Of a stretch of DNA of 64,000 bases, positions 8,749 to 17,537 are shown piece after piece. The DNA comes from Bacillus sp. F19. Its GTDB lineage: Bacteria; Bacillota; Bacilli; Bacillales; Bacillaceae. A program made the position numbers and the translations under genes. Location: contig CP085710.1 in assembly GCA_023823795.1 (NCBI GenBank), forward strand, positions 3,064,001-3,128,000, written 5' to 3'. Every line of letters begins with the position of its first letter. Positions within the stretch are counted from its first letter, which is position 1. The notes beneath the pieces are model-generated. The model was given only the letters and a program-made list of their open reading frames with translations. It made no database searches and was not told the DNA's origin.

Positions 8749-10335
8749 TTAATCATCGTTCCCCTGCCGATTTTGTTTCAAAGTTTGTTCACGTCTAATG
8801 TTTTTCTGACTGATTAAACGGGGACGAAATAACATCCGTCCTCTTGGAGCGCGAACAATTGTATCGGTAATGTCTTCCTTAATAAATGGACCAAATGGAC
8901 TCATATAAGGAATCCCGAAGGAACGCAAACTGCACAAATGAAGAATTAGAGCAATAAACCCGATCAGTATCCCGAACAAGCCAAAAGAAGCGGCAAGTGC
9001 CATCATCGGGAATCTAAGCATTCTAATTGACATGGACATGGCAAATGAAGGAAGGACAAAGCTTGAAATTGCCGTGATCGCGACAACGATTACCATGGCG
9101 GGCGAAACGATTCCAGCCTCTACTGCAGCTGAACCAATCACAAGTGTTCCTACAATAGAAATAGCTTGTGCTATAGCCTTAGGCATTCGTAAACTGGCTT
9201 CCCGCAAAATTTCAAATGCGGCCTCCATCATAAGTGCTTCAATGAACGCCGGAAAGGGAACCCCTTCACGCTGGGCAGCTAAATTTATTAGAAGACCTGT
9301 TGGCAGCATTTCCTGATGAAAGGTGGTGATGGCGATATATAGAGATGGCCCCAGTAAAGCTATAAAAAGACTAAAAAAACGAAGCAAACGAATCAGGGTG
9401 CTGATATCAGCACGCTGATAATAATCTTCGGCAGCCTGTATAAAGGATACGAAAAGAGCAGGAACAACCAGAACAATTGGTGTTCCATCCACTAAAATGG
9501 CAACTTTTCCTTCCAAAAGCTCGGCAGCAATCTTATCAGGCCGTTCCGAATAATAGACAGTCGGAAAAGGACTCAAAGCTTCATCCTGAATCAATTCCTC
9601 AATATAGCCGCTTTCCAGGATTCCATCGATTTCGATCCGATCCAGACGCCTATGAACTTCTTTAATGACCTTATCATTCGCAATTCCATCGATATACATG
9701 ATCCCTACATCTGTGACTGTCTCTCTCCCGATTTTTTTTGTTTCCAGCCAAAGGTGAGGAGTTTTTATTTTCCGGCGTATTAAAGCCGAATTAGTACGCA
9801 AATTCTCCGTAAAACCCTCCTTCGGTCCCCGAACTACGGTTTCCGTAGTGGATTCCATTACACCGCGGTCCTTCCCGCCCCGCATAGAGATTTTGAAACC
9901 TTGTGAATACCCATCCAATAAAAGGATAACATCCCCTGATAACAGGGAAGTCATTAAAGAGCTGAATTCAGTTACATCTTGTATATCTCCAACTGCCAGA
10001 ATTCTATCTTTCAAAACTTGTACAATATTCTGTTCTGATGATAGCAATAGATCTTGATCGTCTAACATAAGCGATTTCATGATATAGTTCTGAATGGAAT
10101 TGGTATCCACCAATCCATCTGTATAGAAAATACATGCTTTAATAAGTCTCCCCTTGCCAATTTGTATTTCACGAATCACAAGGTCGCTGCTGTTCCCAAG
10201 CAGTTGCTTGACATGCTGAATGTTTACATTCAGGTTTGTTCCTAACAGGTCTTCGTTTATCTCATTACGTTCGTCTTTATGATCTAATGAAGATTGGTTT
10301 ATACTTTTTTTTGTTTTTTTCTTAAAAAAACTCAC
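8749..10335 (-). CDS. Germinant receptor A subunit, GerA family
   Basis: 528 residues, the usual length of GerAA/GerBA/GerKA. A soluble N-terminal half of about 280 residues contains DVGIMYIDGIAND and FPTVYYSERPDK. The membrane half has the family hallmark LPTGLLINLAAQREGVPFP near 345-365 and a final LRSFGIPYMSP segment. The start is GTG at 10335 after GAGAGGGG. This subunit helps sense germinants in the spore inner membrane. Its B partner is encoded divergently. Confidence 0.95.
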   Translation of the reverse strand: MSFFKKKTKKSINQSSLDHKDERNEINEDLLGTNLNVNIQHVKQLLGNSSDLVIREIQIGKGRLIKACIFYTDGLVDTNSIQNYIMKSLMLDDQDLLLSSEQNIVQVLKDRILAVGDIQDVTEFSSLMTSLLSGDVILLLDGYSQGFKISMRGGKDRGVMESTTETVVRGPKEGFTENLRTNSALIRRKIKTPHLWLETKKIGRETVTDVGIMYIDGIANDKVIKEVHRRLDRIEIDGILESGYIEELIQDEALSPFPTVYYSERPDKIAAELLEGKVAILVDGTPIVLVVPALFVSFIQAAEDYYQRADISTLIRLLRFFSLFIALLGPSLYIAITTFHQEMLPTGLLINLAAQREGVPFPAFIEALMMEAAFEILREASLRMPKAIAQAISIVGTLVIGSAAVEAGIVSPAMVIVVAITAISSFVLPSFAMSMSIRMLRFPMMALAASFGLFGILIGFIALILHLCSLRSFGIPYMSPFGPFIKEDITDTIVRAPRGRMLFRPRLISQKNIRREQTLKQNRQGNDD

Positions 10336-10642
10336 ACATTTAATCCCCTCTCATTAATGGTTTGCTTGATTTTTGGGGAATCGGTCCTTAACATCATTCA
10401 TTTGAGCAAATAATAAACGTATCTGACTCTTCTGTATCGCTCCATTTAATGATCATTTTTTACCAATTTACCATGTTTTAAACATAAATAGGTTCTGGCG
10501 AAACGGGAATTTTATGTAAAGAACATAGAATGATTGGATAATAAGCATCTGATATACTCAACGCTTTTAATATTGTCCGGAGTTTATTCTAACAATACAA
10601 GGTCAAGAATAAAGATAATAACTATCGATAGGAAGTTGGACT
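10336..10642. promoter_or_regulatory. Divergent promoter region of the split ger locus
   Basis: 307 bp between gerA-type (minus) and gerB-type (plus) genes. It should hold two forespore-type promoters. GATATACTCA at about 10551 is a weak -10-like element for the plus gene, but I could not place a convincing sigma-G pair. Confidence 0.4.
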
Positions 10643-11752
10643 ATGGAGAAAAATCATAAAATTAGTGAGCAGCAATTTGCAATACTAGTTATTTTATTTA
10701 CTATTGGCACTACCATCTTGGTGATTCCTGGCAGCCTTGCTCAAGTGGTTGAACAAGATGCATGGCTGGCAGCTGTATTCGGTACAGCTTTAAGTTTCAT
10801 CCTGGTGGTATTATTCATAGCAGTTGGCAGGATGTTCCCCAATATGACAATTGTTGAAATCAATGAAAAACTGCTTGGTAAATGGTTAGGAAAGGCAGTC
10901 TCTCTTTCATTTGTTTTTTTTTCACTTTATTCCACTACTTCATTAATTCAAATAGTAGGCAGTTTCTTAACGACACATATTATGCCTGATACACCAATTG
11001 TAACAATTCATATTCTTTTCGCATGCATCTTATTTATGGGAATCCGCCTCGGTCTTGAAACATTAGCCCGTGCTGGAGAAATTTTATTTCCATTTTTCAT
11101 TTTTCTTTTCATTATTTTAGCAGCTTCTATTTCTCCCCAGATTGATTTTCAGAACATGCAGCCCGTTCTTGAAACAGGGATTAAACCGATGATTAGAGCT
11201 GTTTTTCTATTTATTAGTATTTTTTCATTACCTTTGGTTGTCGTATTAATGATTTTCCCTGTTTCAGTGAATCGGCCAAAAGAAGCTGAAAAAACTTTTT
11301 TTATCGGCATACTCATAGGCGGACTCTGTTTAATCATCATTATCCTTTTAGCTATTTTAGTTTTAGGCCCTGAAATTAGCGCAGGACTTATGTATTCAAG
11401 TTATGCATTAGCTCAAAAAATAAACATAGGAAATTTTCTGCAGCGGATAGAAGCCATTTTGGCGGTTATGTGGATGATTACAATCTATTTTAAGGTTTCC
11501 CTTTATTTTTACGCATCTGTGGTAGGACTTGCAAAAACATTGAATATGAAAGATTACAGGCCCCTTACGCTCCCATTTGGAATGATTGCAGTTTCCCTTT
11601 CTTTAATCATCCATCCCGATGTGACCCACTCTTCCACATTTGATAGAGAAATTTGGCCATTATTTGTTTCAACTTTCGGACTTCTTCTTCCGATACTCTT
11701 ATTAGTAATAAATGCAGTCCGGACAAAAATACTCAGAAAAAAAGGAACGTAA
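10643..11752 (+). CDS. Germinant receptor B subunit, GerB/spore permease family
   Basis: 369 residues with about ten hydrophobic segments, beginning KISEQQFAILVILFTIGTT, typical of GerAB/GerBB/GerKB (APC superfamily). The B subunit binds the germinant. It is transcribed divergently from the A, D-type and C genes instead of lying inside their operon. ATG at 10643 follows GATAGGAAG. Its stop codon lies in the loop of the terminator. Confidence 0.94.
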   Translation: MEKNHKISEQQFAILVILFTIGTTILVIPGSLAQVVEQDAWLAAVFGTALSFILVVLFIAVGRMFPNMTIVEINEKLLGKWLGKAVSLSFVFFSLYSTTSLIQIVGSFLTTHIMPDTPIVTIHILFACILFMGIRLGLETLARAGEILFPFFIFLFIILAASISPQIDFQNMQPVLETGIKPMIRAVFLFISIFSLPLVVVLMIFPVSVNRPKEAEKTFFIGILIGGLCLIIIILLAILVLGPEISAGLMYSSYALAQKINIGNFLQRIEAILAVMWMITIYFKVSLYFYASVVGLAKTLNMKDYRPLTLPFGMIAVSLSLIIHPDVTHSSTFDREIWPLFVSTFGLLLPILLLVINAVRTKILRKKGT

Positions 11753-11768
11753 CGTTCCTTTTTTTCTG
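11734..11768 (+). terminator. Terminator enclosing the gerB stop codon
   Basis: A perfect 16-bp inverted repeat, CAGAAAAAAAGGAACG and its complement, whose 3-nt loop is exactly the TAA stop codon at 11750-11752. The second arm provides the T run. Confidence 0.9.
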
Positions 11769-11830
11769 GGTTCCTGTTCCCGCAAGTCAGGAAGCTATTT
11801 TCTTCTCAATCAAACAGCTTTAATAGAAAA

Positions 11831-12556
11831 TTACATCTTATTTTTGCTCATAACATGATGCTTTTTTATAGAGTCGTTTATTATTTCCAGACAATTAAGC
11901 TGACCTCCATATGCACATGATCCATCAATCCCTATTTTATTATTGCCAATATAGATATCATTGCTTTTATGTATAAGAGTATTGGGTGTATGTCCATGTA
12001 CAATTGTATGATTATGGGTATGATCATTAAATAAAAATTGATCTCTTATCCACATAAAATCTTTTTCATCCGTCTGTTTCCAATTTTCCAGATTGGGATT
12101 AATTCCTGCATGCACAAAGATATAATCTTCGTTTTCATAAAAGTAAGGAAGCTTTTCGAGGAATTCCAAATGAGCTTGATAGTAATCTTGAATGTACCGC
12201 TTTGCATTTTTTACTAATTCATTATCATAGCCAATTTCTTTAAACCACCCGTTGCCAACATAACTTGTAATCGTTGCATAACCACCGTTTCTGAAAAAAT
12301 GAAGATCATTTCGTTCATTGTCCATTTGAATCCAATCATAAAACATTTGATCGTGATTTCCCCTGAGAGCAATTGCTCCTTCATCAACCAGGCTCATGAC
12401 TTTGCATAGCGTTTCCTTGCTCCTTGGTCCCCTATCTAAGTAATCACCCAGCAAGATTAATTGGTCGCTTGCAGGATTGTATTTTATCAATTCCAGCAGC
12501 TTAAGGAATTCATCGTAACACCCGTGTACATCACTTATTGCCAATATTCTTTTGAT
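11831..12556 (-). CDS. Metallophosphoesterase, serine/threonine phosphatase or Ap4A hydrolase type
   Basis: The calcineurin-like motifs are all present: SDVHG, GDYLDRG, GNHDQM, HAGINP and HGHTP. They bind two metals and hydrolyse phosphoester or dinucleoside polyphosphate bonds. Length (about 241 residues) fits bacterial PrpE/ApaH-like enzymes. The start is odd: the frame has no ATG, GTG or well-placed TTG. AGGAG lies nine bases upstream of an ATC at 12556 that would give xKRILAISDVHG, the expected N-terminus; TTG at 12544 lies 23 bases from the site. I place the start at the ATC, which could also be a mutated ATG. Confidence 0.85.
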   Translation of the reverse strand: MKRILAISDVHGCYDEFLKLLELIKYNPASDQLILLGDYLDRGPRSKETLCKVMSLVDEGAIALRGNHDQMFYDWIQMDNERNDLHFFRNGGYATITSYVGNGWFKEIGYDNELVKNAKRYIQDYYQAHLEFLEKLPYFYENEDYIFVHAGINPNLENWKQTDEKDFMWIRDQFLFNDHTHNHTIVHGHTPNTLIHKSNDIYIGNNKIGIDGSCAYGGQLNCLEIINDSIKKHHVMSKNKM

Positions 12557-12659
12557 GTGAATCGACTCCTTGTATAACTTTATTTATAAACTTTTTCCAC
12601 TTTTGGCCAATCAATCCCTTCTTTTTCTTTTCTTATCCCAACTTATCGTTTTATGTAAA

Positions 12660-12693
12660 AAAGCGCTTCTTCTATTATGAAGAAACGCCTCTT
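12660..12693 (-). terminator. Terminator of the small membrane protein gene
   Basis: On minus: GCGTTTCTTC, a short loop, GAAGAAGCGC, then TTTTTT. It lies just downstream of the gene ending at 12737. Confidence 0.75.
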
Positions 12694-12736
12694 ATAAACC
12701 AGGAAAAGATAACTTTTAGGAATCTTGCTCCTTATT

Positions 12737-13051
12737 TCAGTTTGTAAGGTATGACATCACTAAATAAACAATGAAACACAAAATGGATCCGTTTAGAAAT
12801 GGACTGATTTTTAATGTCAATTTTTCATGTTTAGGTTCATATTGGCCACCCATGGATGTATAAGCAGCAAACTCTGCATTTTTAGACAGTAAATCCCCAG
12901 AAGAGCCTGTTAAAAAAGCAAAAAAGATAAAGAAAGCAGCTCCAAAAAACATCGTAGTTAATAAATCTGTATCAAAGTATTTAGTTAGTCCAACAATTAT
13001 TCCTAGTTCAACGACTTCAGTATCTGAAGGCAGGCATGCAGTTATATCCAA
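12737..13051 (-). CDS. Small membrane protein of unknown function
   Basis: 104 residues with two strong hydrophobic stretches (about 31-49 and 86-101), so probably two membrane helices. I do not recognise the family. The frame opens with TTG at 13051 and has no strong ribosome binding site, so the true start is uncertain and could lie slightly inside. It ends before a clear terminator and lies downstream of the epimerase gene on the same strand, with a 77-bp gap. Confidence 0.6.
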   Translation of the reverse strand: MDITACLPSDTEVVELGIIVGLTKYFDTDLLTTMFFGAAFFIFFAFLTGSSGDLLSKNAEFAAYTSMGGQYEPKHEKLTLKISPFLNGSILCFIVYLVMSYLTN

Positions 13052-13128
13052 TCACACTGTCTTCTTTTTCTCTTTTTGAAACCAAGACTGCATCAGCTCC
13101 AGTTCTCTTTCTTGTGAGATCCCCGCTT

Positions 13129-14091
13129 TCAGTTCTTTAACCTCTCTTTCTCCCATTGATATATATCAATGATAGTATCTGCAAGAGGTCGTAAGGAAAG
13201 GCCAGAGTTAACAGCTTTTTCTACACTTATGGAAAAAGTGCCTTTCCAAGCTTCTGTTTCTCCCTCTATCGGGAAATGTTCCGGAATCCACAATGGCATT
13301 TCCGTCCATGGCTGTACTTTATGCTCCAATAGAAATTGTTCATCTGCCCAAATGAATTCGGCATCGCTGTTTGTAACAGCTTTACATGTGTTTAATAGCT
13401 CTTCAATAGTCCATTCTTCTTCCGGGCTTGTTACATTGAACGTGCCTGCCATTCTTTTTTCCGCCATATTGAACACCCACACTGCTATATCTTTTACGTT
13501 AATCAACTGCACTGGTCGATCTATACGTCCTGGTACCAATACATTTCCGCCTTTGGCTACACGCTTAACCCAGTACGGAAGCCTTTCTGTATAGTCAAAC
13601 GGGCCAACAAGCAGTCCTGCTCTTATATGCAAAACACGCCCTGGCCAATGGTTTTCTGCTTCTGCTTCACATAGTACTTTCAACGCCCCGTAATACTCGT
13701 AAGGGGAAAGTGTTCCCTCCTCAACGTCTTTCAATTTATCCGCCGGCATGGATTGTAAATGATAATGTTCCTTAATATTGTTGGGAATCCAATCTTTATA
13801 TACAGAGATACTTGAGATATATGTGTAATGCTCGATGTTATCCCCGAGTACGGCTGCTATTTTTTTAATTTGATGAGGAGCAAATCCGCATGTATCCATT
13901 ACAACGTCCCATTTCCGGTTTTTCAGTTGTGATACATCACTGTCTCTATTTCCGATTAGCTGCTCCACTCCAGGAAAAGCCCCAATGTTTGTGCCGCGAT
14001 TAAATAAGGTAATTTCGTGCCCTCTTTTTAATGCTTCTTCTGTCAAAGCTTTACCTAAAAACCGTGTACCACCCAATAAAAGGACTTTCAT
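13129..14091 (-). CDS. NAD-dependent epimerase/dehydratase family protein
   Basis: 320 residues of the extended SDR fold. The N-terminal Rossmann motif is GGTRFLG at 7-13, and the catalytic YxxxK appears as YYGALK near 145. The family acts on nucleotide-sugars or related substrates; many bacterial members of this length are annotated only as NAD-dependent epimerases. The substrate cannot be told. ATG at 14091. No neighbours point to a pathway. Confidence 0.88.
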   Translation of the reverse strand: MKVLLLGGTRFLGKALTEEALKRGHEITLFNRGTNIGAFPGVEQLIGNRDSDVSQLKNRKWDVVMDTCGFAPHQIKKIAAVLGDNIEHYTYISSISVYKDWIPNNIKEHYHLQSMPADKLKDVEEGTLSPYEYYGALKVLCEAEAENHWPGRVLHIRAGLLVGPFDYTERLPYWVKRVAKGGNVLVPGRIDRPVQLINVKDIAVWVFNMAEKRMAGTFNVTSPEEEWTIEELLNTCKAVTNSDAEFIWADEQFLLEHKVQPWTEMPLWIPEHFPIEGETEAWKGTFSISVEKAVNSGLSLRPLADTIIDIYQWEKERLKN

Positions 14092-14212
14092 AGTTTTCCC
14101 CCATTCAATTAAATAGTCTGAAAAAAACCTTTCAATTTATAAACGGATTTCCTTAGTAAAAAGATACGGATAGGTTGAAAAAATCATGACATTAATTAAG
14201 AAGGTGCGATTG

Positions 14213-14344
14213 TTGAATGACACTTATGTTAACTGGTCTTTTAATTTAGAGCATTACAAAAGCAGATATGAACAACTTCAGGAAATTGAAAATATAAAAT
14301 ATAAGCTTTTTTTTAAAAAAGAGCCTAATGGCTCAATTCAATAG
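14213..14344 (+). CDS. Possible small protein, 43 residues
   Basis: A TTG start at 14213 sits six bases after AAGGTG and opens a 44-codon frame rich in charged and aromatic residues (NWSFNLEHYKSRYEQLQEIE). It ends near a small GAGCC/GGCTC hairpin. No family is recognised. This is the only coding candidate in the gap 14092-14425. It could be chance. Confidence 0.35.
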   Translation: MNDTYVNWSFNLEHYKSRYEQLQEIENIKYKLFFKKEPNGSIQ

Positions 14345-14425
14345 TAAAGTTATTTAGTTAATGCTGCTCTCAAATTTACACTCTTTGATCAGGTCAGCTA
14401 AGCCCTCTTAATACATGAAATTAAA

Positions 14426-15289
14426 TTATCTTCCATTTTCAAACCAATGATCTGGAACCCTTAAAGTTCCTGGTAATTTAGTATTCCTATCGCCTTTTGC
14501 CGAGTTCATTTGTGCTTGAGTGAGAAAAATACTTTCTGTAAGATCTGCACCTCTAATATCAGCGTCTCTAAAATCTGCACCAATTAGATCAGTCAATCTC
14601 ATGTCAGAGTCTCTGAGATCCGCGGCAATAAGCAGAGCACCTCTTAAATTAGCTCCTCTAAGATTTTCACCTCTTAAATTTGCACCGATGAGATCACTGC
14701 CCCTACCTATTTTATGATATTTATTTTGAATCTTTTTTTTCTTATGGCGAGCTTTTGCCCTTACAAATTCACTTGTACGCAAAAGCAACTCGTTAACGGC
14801 CATTCTATGGGCTTGAATATTTAGATTAAGGATAGACTTAGGACTTAAATAAGTCAGTGATTTCGTCTCATCAAGCGCAGCCTGCAAATCTTTATGTATA
14901 GATTTAGCCTCTTCTAAACTAAGAGCTTCATTTAAGAAGTAAAGCATTTCATGAAGCTGCTGCATAATAGGAAATACTTCGAACATTTCTTTTGCAGCTG
15001 CTGGATGATCTCTCCAATCATTCCCATCATAAGTTACTTGAGATACGTGCTGACCAGCGCCAAAGCATTCATAAACAGCACATCCCCTAAATCCTTTTTG
15101 TCTAAGATTCCGATGAATTCCACATTTAAAATCTGCTTGCAGGTTTGGACAAGGATCTCCGCCATCTTTATTGAGAGCAAAATCAGCAGATTGTGCAAAT
15201 GGTAAAGCTGTACAGCACAATCCGAAGCAATTTTCACAGTCTGAGCTTAAATGAAGATGATTGATATTGTTTTTTAAATAATTAGACAT
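14426..15289 (-). CDS. Cys-cluster (YkgJ-like) protein with C-terminal pentapeptide repeats
   Basis: 287 residues. The N-terminal 75 residues hold a cysteine cluster, CENCFGLCC at 19-27, then single Cys at about 48, 56, 70 and 75, resembling zinc/iron-chelating YkgJ-type domains. A helical middle region follows. The C-terminal part (about 200-265) is a run of pentapeptide repeats of the A(D/N)LRx type: GANLRGENLRGANLRGALL and so on. Pentapeptide repeats form a right-handed beta helix, sometimes a DNA mimic that protects gyrase. The combined architecture suggests a metal-binding protein of unknown role. Confidence 0.82.
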   Translation of the reverse strand: MSNYLKNNINHLHLSSDCENCFGLCCTALPFAQSADFALNKDGGDPCPNLQADFKCGIHRNLRQKGFRGCAVYECFGAGQHVSQVTYDGNDWRDHPAAAKEMFEVFPIMQQLHEMLYFLNEALSLEEAKSIHKDLQAALDETKSLTYLSPKSILNLNIQAHRMAVNELLLRTSEFVRAKARHKKKKIQNKYHKIGRGSDLIGANLRGENLRGANLRGALLIAADLRDSDMRLTDLIGADFRDADIRGADLTESIFLTQAQMNSAKGDRNTKLPGTLRVPDHWFENGR

Positions 15290-15379
15290 TTCGAATCCTT
15301 CCTTTTAAAGATATCTTATAAAAATTAATAGCTCCATTCATAAATGGAGAAAATCCAATAATGGTCAAAAGCCTAAGAC

Positions 15380-16053
15380 TCAAATTGATATCGTATCTGA
15401 ATGACAGCTGCTGATAATTCCCTCAACATTCAGCAGATCATCAATGATATAATCAGCTTGAGAAAGTTCTTCCTCCTGTGCAAAGTCGAATCTGCAGCCA
15501 ATTGAAATTAGATTATTATCTTTGGCGGCCAATATATCTGAAAGCCTGTCCCCCACCACAAAACCCTTTTTCAGTTTATATTTTTTAACGATTTTCCCGA
15601 CTAACTCCGATTTGTTTTGTGATTCTATTTCCTGAATACTAAACATTTCTGTAATCAATTCTTGAAGACTATAATAATGAACAATTGCATCCAAATATTC
15701 TGTCTGCCCATTGCTGGCAATAAAAATAGGAAAATGATTGTTTTTTAGTTTTTGAAATATTTCAAGCACATTCGGATATAATTCTCCCCTGCCAGAATGT
15801 ATATTACCTATTAATTGCTTATGAAAAAAATCATTGGCCAGATTTCTTGTATCTATAGAGTGGTTTGGGAGCAGCGTTTCCCACACTGCAGGCAGCGGGA
15901 CACCCATTATCCTCCTATATTTGTCTATAGGTGTTTCTTTATCCCACAGATTTTTTTCCCTTAATAACTCAAACGTTACATCGAGTGACAATTCAGAATC
16001 CTGTTGGTTTGAAAAAGTGTGCCATCCATATCAAAAATAATTGCTGTAGACAT
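15380..16053 (-). pseudogene. HAD-family phosphatase with N-terminal frameshift
   Basis: Starting at ATG 16053, after AAAAGGAGC, the frame encodes MSTAIIFDMDGTLFQTN, the HAD motif I, then stops. The continuation, SLDVTFELLREKNLW onwards to 15380, lies in another frame. A one-base deletion near 15995 explains it. The rest is intact: ASNGQ (motif II) and GDRLSDILAAK (motif IV). A whole protein would be about 223 residues, a phosphoglycolate-phosphatase-like hydrolase. It is either a recent pseudogene or a sequence error. Confidence 0.85.
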
Positions 16054-16452
16054 AATTTCCTGCTCCTTTTTTACAATTTTTCAAGCAGCATCAAAATCTC
16101 TTTTTTCTCTCCTCATATTCTCTTAATAAAAAATAAAAAAACCCTATGGCATTATATACATAACCAAACAGGAAATTCGATTCAATCTAGTAAAAATGAG
16201 AGCTCTACACTATTTTCTTCCATCTATATGATTTCGTTCTCACTTTAATAATTAAAATTTGTGAGGTATAGAGTAATTCTTTCCAGCACATCCTCATCCA
16301 TTTATTGATAATTATAACATTTTGCCCTCTTAAATGTTTCAAATTATTCATGTAAGTGATTGCTGCACTTAGAACGGTCCAACCATAAACTAAATTAATA
16401 ACTTATGAAAAAACTCTTCATATAATTGTCTTTTTGAAGTTAACAAGTTTCT
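16054..16452. other. Intergenic stretch without recognisable gene
   Basis: About 400 bp, AT-rich. It holds the AAAAGGAGC ribosome binding site of the HAD gene. I see nothing else that can be supported. Confidence 0.4.
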
Positions 16453-17264
16453 AAGCTTCCTGCTAAACGACGTTTGGCTGAACAATTAAACATAAGTATC
16501 ATGACTTTTCAAATTGCTTCCGAACAACTGCAGAGTGAAGGATACAGTTATTCAGTAGAACGGCAAGGATATTTTGTTTCGGAAATTGAAGATGAATGGC
16601 ACTACGCTGAGAATCCAGCGACTTCTCTGAGGAAACCGACGCAGCCTGAGCATTTTATTAATGTTAAAAATGGCCAGGTCTTTCCCTACAAACTATGGAG
16701 CCGGCTATATCGAAAAGAGCTTAATGAATTCAACGGATACAATGCACCGTGGCAAGGTGAATATTCGCTTCGCTTGCAAATTGCACGGAATTTACAAAAA
16801 GCTTGAGGGTTAGCTTGTCAGCCGGAGCAAGTTTATAATTTTAGTGGATTTCAGCAACAGTTAATGAATGTATGTCTGTTTTTTATCGGAGAGCTATCGG
16901 AACAGAAGAACCAGGTTTTATTCGAGCAAAATCTGTTTTTGAGCAATTACAGCTGCACTATCATCCGATTAAAAGAAGCTGTTTAATTGAAAGCATAACT
17001 AAACATTTAGGAGAAGAATTTGAGATCAGGGGGGATGCAGCAGGCTTACATATCATTGTTCAATTACCAGAAAGATTAAATGATTCTATAGCAATAGAGC
17101 TAGCGAAGTCAAGGGGAGTTGAAATCGATGCCGTTTCAACAATGTATCAGCTTCACAAGCCAAGTCATCAAGTTATGCTGGGATATGGTGAACCATCTCT
17201 GGACGAAATTCAGAAAGGTGTGGGTTTATTAGCTGCTGCATGGAAGAATAGCTTAAGTAATTAG
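16453..17264 (+). pseudogene. Decayed MocR-type regulator (GntR plus aminotransferase fusion)
   Basis: The first piece (16453-16806) encodes KLPAKRRLAEQLNISIMTFQ and RQGYFVSE, the winged-helix end of a GntR domain, then the linker and start of an aminotransferase-like domain. After a TGA and a gap, 16872-17264 encodes the C-terminal aminotransferase end (FEIRGDAAGLHIIVQLP, MLGYGEPS). The HTH start, the PLP-lysine core and much of the large domain are missing. An intact MocR protein has about 460-480 residues. It is clearly inactivated. Confidence 0.85.
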
Positions 17265-17276
17265 CATTTTTATAAG

Positions 17277-17309
17277 GTTAGCCATTTTTCTGGCTGGCCT
17301 TTTTTATAA
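17277..17309 (+). terminator. Terminator after the MocR remnant
   Basis: GGTTAGCCA, a short loop, TGGCTGGCC, then TTTTTT. Confidence 0.75.
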
Positions 17310-17401
17310 GGTTTTATTATACCCTAAAAGCGTATGCACTTAAGTCTACATGACTAATTGGACATTTTCGGTCACCGTAGCCTCCCTAACTGCGAATTTT
17401 G

Positions 17402-17441
17402 AAAAAAAGAACCTTCAATCTAAAGATAGATCAAGGGTTCT
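17402..17441 (-). terminator. Probable terminator of mqo
   Basis: On minus: GAACCCTTGATCT, loop, AGATTGAAGGTTC (imperfect stem), then TTTTTTT. It lies about 100 bp downstream of mqo. Confidence 0.6.
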
Positions 17442-17537
17442 ATGTTTTATTTTCAATGATATTCTATTATTTACTCAATTGTTCAAGTGAATTTTTTTAT
17501 CTCTTTTTTCAATCATTGCCTTTTTACATCCAAAGAA

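Noticed and set aside
14520-14717. Plus-strand frame opposite the pentapeptide repeats
   Set aside because: It is the complement of the repeat-coding DNA; its regular composition comes from the pentapeptides.
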